DNA of 58,472 nucleotides, taken from a virus. The notes below the pieces were generated by a model. It had not been told where the DNA came from, ran no database searches, and worked only from the letters and a program-made list of their open reading frames with translations. The DNA lies in IMG/VR virus record IMGVR_UViG_3300043468_000545, positions 1 to 58,472 of that record; one strand, written 5' to 3'. This document shows positions 39,829 through 47,646 of this stretch, piece by piece. Numbering within the stretch: position 1 is the first letter of the stretch; the number at the start of each line of letters is the position of its first letter. The position numbers were made by a program, and so were the translations under genes.

Positions 39829-40160
39829 TGGCTACAAAGGCTAATCTAGTTATAGATCAAGGAACAACGTTTTCGGTAGAATTGGACTTAACCGATGATA
39901 ATGGAGACGCTCTAAATTTAGATGGATTTTCTGCCAACGCTCAGATGAGAAAGTGGTATACTTCTTCGAATGCTACAATTTTTACTACTTCTATCAATTC
40001 TTATTCCGGGCAGATAATGTTAAATCTTACCGCAAATCAGACTGGATCTTTGACAGCAGGAAGATATGTTTATGACGTAGAACTGACAGATGTTTCTACA
40101 AACGCTATATCTAGAGTTGTTGAAGGAATAGTAACGGTGACACCACAAGTAACGAGATAA
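39828..40160 (+). CDS. conserved small structural protein with Ig/BppU-like fold, 110 aa
   Basis: The pattern is LVIDQGTTFSVELDLTDDNG, then FSANAQMRKWY, then GRYVYDVELTD and RVVEGIVTVTPQVTR. It resembles the small beta-sandwich proteins (baseplate upper protein N-terminal-like) that accompany fibre genes in other T4-like phages. It could be a fibre adaptor or decoration. It starts one base inside the previous stop and leads directly to the gene at 40164. Confidence 0.65.
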   Translation: MATKANLVIDQGTTFSVELDLTDDNGDALNLDGFSANAQMRKWYTSSNATIFTTSINSYSGQIMLNLTANQTGSLTAGRYVYDVELTDVSTNAISRVVEGIVTVTPQVTR

Positions 40161-40163
40161 TAC

Positions 40164-40433
40164 ATGGTAAATGTTGTTGTTTCAAGAAAAAGAAATGTTA
40201 GAGTATCCTCAAACGCTACAGCTGGCGTTATTGACACAACTGTACCCGTAACGCTTAAAAATGCTCCCGTATTGTCTAGTGGGCTGGATACTATAGACGA
40301 ATTAAGAGACGTAGGTTTGACTCAAAGAACCGACGGATCTACTTTAATATACGACAATATTACCGACACCTATCAGGTTAAACCATTGGATTTTGATAAT
40401 ATAGTAGGCGATTTAGATGGTGGAGTTTTTTAA
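40164..40433 (+). CDS. small structural protein, 89 aa
   Basis: A short basic N-terminus (VVVSRKRNVRVSSN) is followed by a conserved-looking C-terminus (DTIDELRDVGLTQRTDGST, LIYDNITDTYQVKPLDFDN, then DLDGGVF). The ending DGGVF echoes the DGGSF end of the 547-residue fibre gene just downstream, perhaps a common assembly tag. Function is unassigned. Confidence 0.6.
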   Translation: MVNVVVSRKRNVRVSSNATAGVIDTTVPVTLKNAPVLSSGLDTIDELRDVGLTQRTDGSTLIYDNITDTYQVKPLDFDNIVGDLDGGVF

Positions 40434-40436
40434 AAT

Positions 40437-40444
40437 TATAAATA
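40437..40444 (+). promoter_or_regulatory. T4-type late promoter TATAAATA
   Basis: An exact late motif immediately after the 89-residue gene and 29 bases before the 547-residue fibre gene. AAAGGAG lies between it and the ATG. Confidence 0.75.
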
Positions 40445-40472
40445 TATAAAATTTCAAAGGAGCGCTGTCTAG

Positions 40473-42116
40473 ATGGCCAACAATAGAATTCAGATCAAAA
40501 GATCGGTAGCTAATGCTACAGTAACAGGTCTTTCAAATGGTGAATTGGCGTTCACCCAAGCCAGTAACACCCTTCATATCGGACTCCCAGACGGATCTGG
40601 CGTTCTAAGGATCGGTGGCGCTCAGTACCCAGGCGTATTGACTAATAATCATGCTCTTGTCGCTAATACGACTGGGGGCATTGATAAGGTTATTGTAGCC
40701 AATGCAGTAATTGCCACTCTTACAGCTAATGGTTCAGCAGGTACCAATGGCCAGGTTCTTGTTACCAATGGCACAGCCATATACTGGGGAACGGGTACTT
40801 CCGGCGCTAACACTCAGATCCAGTTCAACGATTCAGGCGTTGCTAACGCTACTGCTGGATTTACGTTCGATAAAGTTACCAACACTATGTTCATCGGTAA
40901 CTCCATTACTTTTGGAGCTACTGGTAACAATCAACTTATCAGCCTTTCTAACAGCTTCCTAGAAGTTCGTGGTGGTTGGGCAGATAATAACGGTGTTCTT
41001 AGTGTTATTGGTGGTAATTATACAGACGGTAACTATGCTAAAATCGCCCTTCAAGGCAATAACAAAACAGTTACCATCGAATCTGATAACACTCTTGTTA
41101 AGACTCTTGCAAACTCAACTATTGCCACAGCCAATTTAACTGGCGTATACGTTGTTGGAACTGTTAATGCTGCTGTTCATTCTACAGCCGGAAATTTCTC
41201 TAATACCTCTGGTAATTATCCTTTATCCAATACAGTAGGTGCAGAACTTGGTGACGCTGATCAACGTTGGGTAATTAGTGCCAATACAATTTCAGCAACT
41301 GGTTTGATTGACGGTAATGCTGGTTTAACTATTACTGGCACAGCCAACGTTTCTTCTGCTATCAATATACCAGGTTATCTAGTTGCTAATCAGAGCGGTA
41401 TCTATCATACTGGTACTGTTAACGCTCTGTCTTACACTGTTGGTTCAAATTATAGCGTTAACAGTACTGCTCTTGTATACGGTGGCGGAACAGTCAATGC
41501 CACTTCTGCAACTCTTAATGTTCGCGATGCCAACATCTCTGGAAACCTTATTGTTTCTGGTACTGTTATTTCTATTAATGTTGCAACTCTTTCTGTAAAC
41601 GATAATATCATCTCTCTTGGCGACAATAATCTAACAACAGATCTTGTCGACACTGGTTGGTATTCTCCAGCTGGTAACTCTTCGGCAGTATGGTATTCAG
41701 GTTTCGTCCGTGTTGCTGGCGATTCTTCTGTAACGAATCCATACTTCAAACTATTCGCAACACCAGTTAATCCTAATACAGCTAGCACTATAGCTGCTAA
41801 TGCGGCAACTGGTACTCTCCAGGCATTCCTAACGCCTTATGGAGTCGGTGGTGCATTCGTTGCCAATAGCTCTAACGTTCAGATTACAGCTAACAGTACT
41901 ATTGGCGTAAATATCGTAGCCAATACTCTAACTCTAACAACTGCTCTTGCAGGAATAGATGGTGGTACAGGTTACAAGACTACAACGAATCAGGCAATTC
42001 TAGTAGGTAATACATCCAATGGTTATTCTCAGCTAGTACTAGGATCCGAGGGATTCGTTCTACAGTCTAATGGTACTGCTCTTCTTTATGACTATTTGGA
42101 TGGTGGATCTTTCTGA
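40473..42116 (+). CDS. tail fibre protein, 547 aa
   Basis: The N-terminus MANNRIQIKRSVANATVTGL, then GELAFTQASNTLHIGLPDG, is the common fibre attachment domain. The middle contains beta repeats and a segment near residues 340-440 (NISGNLIVSGTVISINVATL, then DNIISLGDNNLTTDLVDTGW) seen in phage fibres. The C-terminus ends LLYDYLDGGSF. It has its own late promoter, a strong ribosome binding site and unusually host-like codons (CGT/CGC rather than AGA), so it is probably the most strongly expressed fibre here. Confidence 0.75.
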   Translation: MANNRIQIKRSVANATVTGLSNGELAFTQASNTLHIGLPDGSGVLRIGGAQYPGVLTNNHALVANTTGGIDKVIVANAVIATLTANGSAGTNGQVLVTNGTAIYWGTGTSGANTQIQFNDSGVANATAGFTFDKVTNTMFIGNSITFGATGNNQLISLSNSFLEVRGGWADNNGVLSVIGGNYTDGNYAKIALQGNNKTVTIESDNTLVKTLANSTIATANLTGVYVVGTVNAAVHSTAGNFSNTSGNYPLSNTVGAELGDADQRWVISANTISATGLIDGNAGLTITGTANVSSAINIPGYLVANQSGIYHTGTVNALSYTVGSNYSVNSTALVYGGGTVNATSATLNVRDANISGNLIVSGTVISINVATLSVNDNIISLGDNNLTTDLVDTGWYSPAGNSSAVWYSGFVRVAGDSSVTNPYFKLFATPVNPNTASTIAANAATGTLQAFLTPYGVGGAFVANSSNVQITANSTIGVNIVANTLTLTTALAGIDGGTGYKTTTNQAILVGNTSNGYSQLVLGSEGFVLQSNGTALLYDYLDGGSF

Positions 42117-42159
42117 TATGTATTTCTCTTCAACAAAGTAATTATACCGGAGTTTTATT

Positions 42160-42717
42160 ATGGAGTCAAGCGAAAAAGGTACTGATAGAGAAAATTATTT
42201 AACAGCTTATATCCAGAAGCACGAAACATTGCTTCTGGATTCTATGCGTAAGAACATTGATTTTGAAATTAAATTGATGGCTTATAGCACTTCTTATAAT
42301 GAAGTTTTAGAACAATTAGAAACAGTTAAAAAAGAATTGGCTGTTCAGACTGATTTAGTTTCACAAGCCACTAATGGTCTGCAGAGTCTCACAGTTGAAA
42401 AGAATCAACTGGTAGGAAGAGAAGAAAGTTACAATAAGAGAATAAAAGATCTTGAGAACAGAATTCGTGAATTAGAAACAGCTGTTGCTCAAAAAACAGC
42501 TGATCATAATAATGCTGTTCGTGCTTTGGAAGATTATAAAAAGAACGTTGAAAATTCCACTAAAGAAACATCTGAAATACGTAGAGAATTACAATTACGT
42601 GATGAAGAACTAAATAAAATTTATAAAGAAAATGAAGATTTGAAGGCTAAATTGCCTCAAACAAAAAAGGTGGTAAAGAAACCAACAGAGGTAATATTAC
42701 CTCCTGATGAATTTTAA
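42160..42717 (+). CDS. coiled-coil protein, 185 aa
   Basis: Long heptad pattern from about residue 45 to 165 (VLEQLETVKKELAVQTDLVS, KRIKDLENRIRELETAVAQK, IRRELQLRDEELNKIYKENE), with a basic C-terminus ending LPPDEF. There is no membrane segment. CGGAG upstream is the ribosome binding site. It lies between two fibre genes, so it may be a fibre-assembly chaperone or a structural linker. Confidence 0.7.
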   Translation: MESSEKGTDRENYLTAYIQKHETLLLDSMRKNIDFEIKLMAYSTSYNEVLEQLETVKKELAVQTDLVSQATNGLQSLTVEKNQLVGREESYNKRIKDLENRIRELETAVAQKTADHNNAVRALEDYKKNVENSTKETSEIRRELQLRDEELNKIYKENEDLKAKLPQTKKVVKKPTEVILPPDEF

Positions 42718-42719
42718 TA

Positions 42720-42735
42720 CCTAGTATATACTAGG
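42720..42735. repeat. perfect 16-bp palindrome
   Basis: CCTAGTAT followed by its exact reverse complement ATACTAGG, in the 36-base gap between two fibre-region genes and 19 bases before the next ATG. It could bind a dimeric protein, or form an RNA hairpin near the ribosome binding site. Confidence 0.7.
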
Positions 42736-42753
42736 ATTTGTTAGGAGCCTAGA

Positions 42754-45700
42754 ATGGCAAACACTGTGTTCAAACTGCGACGTTCATCGGTCGCAGGCAA
42801 GGTACCGAATACATCTACTCTCGCAATCGGCGAGCTTGGTCTAAACCTTACCGACAAAATTCTATACTCTTCAGACGGAACCAATGTTTTCGAAATTGGT
42901 TCTAACAACACAATTATAAGAGTAACAAATACAGCATTCATTGCTAATGCTACCGTCAATTCTATCGCTTTCACAAACGCTGGTATTACTGCTACCTCTG
43001 GAGTCCTTACATGGAATCCGGACGAATCAACGCTTGATCTTGGTTTGGCTGGTAACAACTCTATCCTTAAGATCGGCCAAGAAACTGTTTACTTAGTCAG
43101 AAATGCAACAGGTTCCACTATTACAAAAGGAACTGTTGTTATGGCCAATGGCACAATTGGCAATTCAGGTAGAATTAAAGTAACTCCTGCCATAGCGAAC
43201 AATTCTGTTCCTTCGCATTATATTATGGGTGTTGCTACAGAAAACATCACAAATGGTAGTGATGGTTATGTGGCTCATTTTGGTAAAATTCGCGGCATTA
43301 ATACAACAGCTTGGCCAGACGGTTCTATTCTATACGCTGATCCTGCCAATACTGGTGGATTGACTGCTACTAAACCAACAGCACCAAACCACAAAACAAT
43401 TGTTGCTATTGTTATTCACTCTGCTTCAAATGGTATTCTGTTCGTAAGACCAACATTTGGTTCTGATCTTGCTGACGATGAAAGAGTAGAATTAACAAGC
43501 ATTGCCAATGGTGATATGCTTGTTTACAGATCAGCTACGAGTAGATTTGAGAATACTAAAGATCTAATAGTAAATTCAATAACAGCCAATAATACTAAAG
43601 GAGCTAATGGTCAAGTACTTGCTTCTAGTGGAAATGGCACATATTGGTTTACGCCGATCGGCGGTGTTTTGCCTGTTCAACAGCAATATACAGCCAATGG
43701 TTCTACTACTTCCTTCATAGTTACTGGCGGATATGTACCTAATACTATTAGTGTGTTTCTTAACGGTGTAATGTTAAGAAACGGCATAGAAGTTGATGTT
43801 ACTTCTGGGTCTGAATTTACTATATCGCCAGCACCAGCCAATGGATCTTTTATAGATGTTGTTGGTCAATCACGTCTGTATTCTACTGGTGTTAATACAA
43901 TCGTTTCGCAACAGTTTACTGCTAATGGAACTGCTAATAGTTTCGTTGTAACTGGTGGTTATATCGCTAATAGCGTATTGGTGTTCTTGAATGGTGTTAA
44001 ACAGATACCAGGTACAGACGTTGATATTAGTTCGGGCGCTAATGTTGGGTTCTATTCAACACCATCAAATGGTTTTATCGTCGATGTTTATGGTTATCAA
44101 ACGTATGTGTCATTAGGCGCTAACACTATTACTGTTGGTTCCAATTTAACTATTGGTACTGATTCTATCAATATTGGTAATTCAACAGTTAATACGCAGA
44201 TTACTGCTGGTAACATTGCTCTTAATGGTTCATTATTGAAAATTGGTAATAGCACAGTTAATACCAGTTTAGATGGCGGAACTTTAGTTTTAGGAAGTAA
44301 TACTGCTACATTTGGTAACGCTGTTTACTTTGTTGCTAATGGTAATGTTGGCGTTGGTAACGCAACACCAGCGCATAAATTATCAGTTGGAGGTTCGGCA
44401 TATTTTACTGGCACAATTACATCAAACGCCGGAACTCCGATTGTAGCGATATCAAATAATTCATATACACCACAAATACAATTATACAATACAGCTAATG
44501 ATGTTAGCGGCGCATATTTCTCTTGTATTAAATCAAGAGGCTCTGGCGCATCTCTTAATGGAGATACTTTAGGCACTATTGCTTTTACTGGTTCGAATTC
44601 TAGTGGTTCTGGTATACTTTCTGGATACATAGCAGCATTACAAACTGGTGATACTGGAACTACTGTTCCAATGGATATGGTATTTTTAACATCAAATTCT
44701 AGTATTGGCAATCAAGAAAGATTAAGAATTGCTCGTGATGGTAATGTTGGTATTGGCACTTCTTCTCCAGGAGCAAGATTACAAGTAGTTGGCGCTTCTG
44801 GAGCAGTTCAATTCAGATCAGGAACTGCCAATGGTTATTTGGAAGTTAATGCTTTTGAAGCTGGAACAGTTTTTGCAGTTTTAGGAGGAACTAGTTTAAG
44901 CGGTGGTAGTATAGGAACACAAGCAAACGTTCCTTTAGGTTTGTTGGCTAATAATACAACACACGCTCTTTTAGCTGCTAATGGTAATTTTGGTATTGGA
45001 ACAACTTCGCCTGACGGCAAATTAGCCGTAACAGGCGGTAGAACTATATTAAGACCTTCGAACGAACCATATGCTCTTGGTTTGTTTTATGGAACTGGTT
45101 CCAATCCTGTATATATTGGTTCTCCTGCTGCTAACTCGTTCCAGATTTCTAGGGCAGGCGGCGATGCAGTATTTAATATTGATGGTAATGGCAATACCGG
45201 TATTGGTAATACAACACCAGCACATAAATTATCAGTAAGCGGAAATTCGTTTATTAATGGATTTCTTACTTTAGGATCTGCTGGCACTCCAGGTTTTATT
45301 TCTTACAGAAGCACTGGAGTTTCTCAATTTGATGTTGGTCTACTTGGTGGAGATTCAGATTCTACTGCTTTTGTGTATAATAGAGCAAATGGCGGTCTTG
45401 TCTTTGGCGCCAACAATGCTCAAAGAATGGCTATTTCTGCTGCTGGTGATGTGAATATAGGTACAGCTGCAGAAGCTGGTAATTCGTTAAGGTATTTTGA
45501 TATTCAGAATGCCAATACAGGTTCTTCAGCTGGCGCAATTATGCGATTTATCACTGCTAATGCTGCTGGCACCGGTGTTACTACTGTTGATATTGTAAAA
45601 TATAAAAACGGTCTATTTGTCATTAATAATAACGAACCTTCTGGCATTTTTACGCTTAATAATGCTGGTTCGGAGAGAATTCGTATTAATAGTTTTGGTA

Positions 45701-45975
45701 ATGTTGGCATCGGCAACTCCTCGCCGAGCGATAGGTTAGTAGTTGCTGGTAATATTACGCCAAGCACAGACAATTCTCATGATCTTGGTTCTAGTTCTCT
45801 TAGATGGGCTAACATTTATACAGGAGACTTGAACTTATCTAACGAAGGTTCTGGTGGTAATGATGTTGATGGTACTACTGGTTCTTGGACAATACAAGAA
45901 GGCGAAAATGATCTTTATATCATAAATAAAAAGAATGGTAAGAAATTTAAGATCAAACTCGAAGAGATAGTATAA
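42754..45975 (+). CDS. long tail fibre protein, 1073 aa
   Basis: The N-terminus ANTVFKLRRSSVAGKVPNTS, then LAIGELGLNLTDKILYSSDG, is a typical fibre attachment domain. Two tandem copies of a beta domain (VTGGYVPNTISVFLNGV and VTGGYIANSVLVFLNGV) sit near residues 308-450. At least six turns of G.VGIGN/TSP.HKL.V.G type follow. The C-terminus (GSWTIQEGENDLYIINKKNG, then KKFKIKLEEIV) is conserved in fibres of related phages. The first 40 codons have host-like codon use and the rest do not, hinting at mosaic origin. The last base is shared with the next start. Confidence 0.78.
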   Translation: MANTVFKLRRSSVAGKVPNTSTLAIGELGLNLTDKILYSSDGTNVFEIGSNNTIIRVTNTAFIANATVNSIAFTNAGITATSGVLTWNPDESTLDLGLAGNNSILKIGQETVYLVRNATGSTITKGTVVMANGTIGNSGRIKVTPAIANNSVPSHYIMGVATENITNGSDGYVAHFGKIRGINTTAWPDGSILYADPANTGGLTATKPTAPNHKTIVAIVIHSASNGILFVRPTFGSDLADDERVELTSIANGDMLVYRSATSRFENTKDLIVNSITANNTKGANGQVLASSGNGTYWFTPIGGVLPVQQQYTANGSTTSFIVTGGYVPNTISVFLNGVMLRNGIEVDVTSGSEFTISPAPANGSFIDVVGQSRLYSTGVNTIVSQQFTANGTANSFVVTGGYIANSVLVFLNGVKQIPGTDVDISSGANVGFYSTPSNGFIVDVYGYQTYVSLGANTITVGSNLTIGTDSINIGNSTVNTQITAGNIALNGSLLKIGNSTVNTSLDGGTLVLGSNTATFGNAVYFVANGNVGVGNATPAHKLSVGGSAYFTGTITSNAGTPIVAISNNSYTPQIQLYNTANDVSGAYFSCIKSRGSGASLNGDTLGTIAFTGSNSSGSGILSGYIAALQTGDTGTTVPMDMVFLTSNSSIGNQERLRIARDGNVGIGTSSPGARLQVVGASGAVQFRSGTANGYLEVNAFEAGTVFAVLGGTSLSGGSIGTQANVPLGLLANNTTHALLAANGNFGIGTTSPDGKLAVTGGRTILRPSNEPYALGLFYGTGSNPVYIGSPAANSFQISRAGGDAVFNIDGNGNTGIGNTTPAHKLSVSGNSFINGFLTLGSAGTPGFISYRSTGVSQFDVGLLGGDSDSTAFVYNRANGGLVFGANNAQRMAISAAGDVNIGTAAEAGNSLRYFDIQNANTGSSAGAIMRFITANAAGTGVTTVDIVKYKNGLFVINNNEPSGIFTLNNAGSERIRINSFGNVGIGNSSPSDRLVVAGNITPSTDNSHDLGSSSLRWANIYTGDLNLSNEGSGGNDVDGTTGSWTIQEGENDLYIINKKNGKKFKIKLEEIV

Positions 45976-47336
45976 TGACATATTTTGTAGGCAATTCTAC
46001 AGCTAACAGTTATTTAACGCATAACACACTAGAATTCAGATCTACTATCAGCGCTGGGTTTGGTATAATCAAACCAACATCGAATTCGACATTTCAAAAT
46101 AGATTAGATATCGCTCCGATTGGTGGTAATAACGCTATTTTAAGTGGACCATGGTGGAATGGCCTTCATCTAGCTGCTCCATTGTTATCTTATGCTAATG
46201 GTTCTTTTGCGTTCCCAAGAACTTCTGTGTATTACAGTTATACTAATAGCACAGGTCCAACCGATATGACATTTAATATCGTTGCTGGTAATGATGGTGG
46301 TTTAGGCACAGCAATGAGATTATATGCCAGTGGTATAGATTTTAATAATAGAGGCATTGATATTGCTGCCAATGGTAATGTTGGTATAGGGACGACTTCG
46401 CCAGCATCAAAATTGCATGTTAGTGGTTCTTTTAGATTACAAGCGCCAACTGTACCGTTTGAATGGACCGCTAACGCTGGCGCAAACGATTTTCTTAAAC
46501 TGAATGCTGTTGGTTATACTGACAATATATTAGTCATTAATTCTTTGGGTAATATTGGTATAGGAACAAGTTCGCCATCAACAAAATTAGAGGTGTCAGG
46601 CGGAATAATAAAGGCTGGTACCAACACATCAACTGCTGGTTCTACAATATTACAAGGAATATATGGCGCAGGATCGCTGACTAATATTGGGACAGAATTT
46701 TCTTCTGGTGGTCCAGTCATTGGATATGCAGTAACACCATCTTTATCTGCTACTGGTAGTTTTTTATCTTCCACTAGTATTAATATTGCAAGAAATGCCA
46801 TTACTTTAAATGGCGCAGAGGTAAGATTTTTTCAAGGAGCGATACAGACAGTAGCAATTGGTTCGCCTGTTACAATGTCCGAAACAATGCGTATTAACAG
46901 CTTTGGTCATGTTACTGCGTCTAATCAGCCATACTGTAGGGTTGTATGCAGCGCAACAAGCATAACTATAGCTTCTGGAAGTCAAGTAGTTCCTTTTAAC
47001 AGTGCGCTCAATAACGTAGGAAGTCATTTTAACACATCGACATTCAGATTCACTTTGCCTGTTACTGGCAAATATCTAGTAACAGCGTCTATTCAAACTA
47101 ATGGAGTAACTGCTCAATATTATAATCTATATTTGAGATTAAATGGTTCTGGCATATTTGGTACTTTCCAAACTGGTTCTGGCGTATCATATCAGCAATT
47201 TAGCACAACAGGAGTCATATCAGGTAATGCGAGCGACTATATAGATGTTGCTCTTTTTGCCGTTACTGGTGGAGGAACTTTAGAAACATCAGCAAGCGAC
47301 AGTAGATGTGCTTTATCGATAACTTTGTTGAGTTAA
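45975..47336 (+). CDS. tail fibre/adhesin with C1q-like head, 453 aa
   Basis: Residues 1-310 are fibre repeats with two VGIGTTSP/IGIGTSSP turns. Residues 320-453 look like a C1q/TNF-type beta jelly roll: ITIASGSQVVPFNSALN, STFRFTLPVTGKYLVTASIQ, YYNLYLRLNGSGIFGTF, YIDVALFAVTGG. Such heads bind receptors or trimerise fibres. It starts at the last base of the upstream fibre gene, so the two may assemble together. Confidence 0.75.
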   Translation: MTYFVGNSTANSYLTHNTLEFRSTISAGFGIIKPTSNSTFQNRLDIAPIGGNNAILSGPWWNGLHLAAPLLSYANGSFAFPRTSVYYSYTNSTGPTDMTFNIVAGNDGGLGTAMRLYASGIDFNNRGIDIAANGNVGIGTTSPASKLHVSGSFRLQAPTVPFEWTANAGANDFLKLNAVGYTDNILVINSLGNIGIGTSSPSTKLEVSGGIIKAGTNTSTAGSTILQGIYGAGSLTNIGTEFSSGGPVIGYAVTPSLSATGSFLSSTSINIARNAITLNGAEVRFFQGAIQTVAIGSPVTMSETMRINSFGHVTASNQPYCRVVCSATSITIASGSQVVPFNSALNNVGSHFNTSTFRFTLPVTGKYLVTASIQTNGVTAQYYNLYLRLNGSGIFGTFQTGSGVSYQQFSTTGVISGNASDYIDVALFAVTGGGTLETSASDSRCALSITLLS

Positions 47337-47348
47337 AGGAGATAAACA

Positions 47349-47624
47349 ATGACAACTTACACAGTAAATTATACAGAAACAGAAGATTTAGCTATGCAGT
47401 ACGCAGCCGCTTCTGTTGATGATTGGATTCAGAATGCAGCACACGAAAGAGCTCGCATTGCTATCGACGAAATCGTTAAGATTGCTGTCGAAAAGTTTCT
47501 AGAGGCTGGTCAGACAATTCCTAGTTCAAGAGAAGAGATTGTAGCTGCAGCTTTTACTAATGGTTGGGTTAAGACTGCAGCGCAAAGAAATGAAGATTTT
47601 CAATCTTCAGCAAATACGCAATAA
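47349..47624 (+). CDS. small helical protein in fibre region, 91 aa
   Basis: A short acidic N-terminus (TTYTVNYTETEDLAMQYAAA) precedes helices (DDWIQNAAHERARIAIDEIV) and a polar tail. There is an AAAGGAGATAAAC ribosome binding site. Similar small proteins accompany fibre genes in related phages; an assembly or accessory role is possible. The late-type motif at 47620 overlaps its stop. Confidence 0.6.
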   Translation: MTTYTVNYTETEDLAMQYAAASVDDWIQNAAHERARIAIDEIVKIAVEKFLEAGQTIPSSREEIVAAAFTNGWVKTAAQRNEDFQSSANTQ

Positions 47625-47627
47625 ATA
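47620..47627 (+). promoter_or_regulatory. late-type promoter AATAAATA
   Basis: One mismatch from the T4 late consensus, covering the stop codon of the 91-residue gene, 20 bases before the S74-type fibre gene. Confidence 0.45.
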
Positions 47628-47646
47628 ACAACAAAAAGGTTATTAA

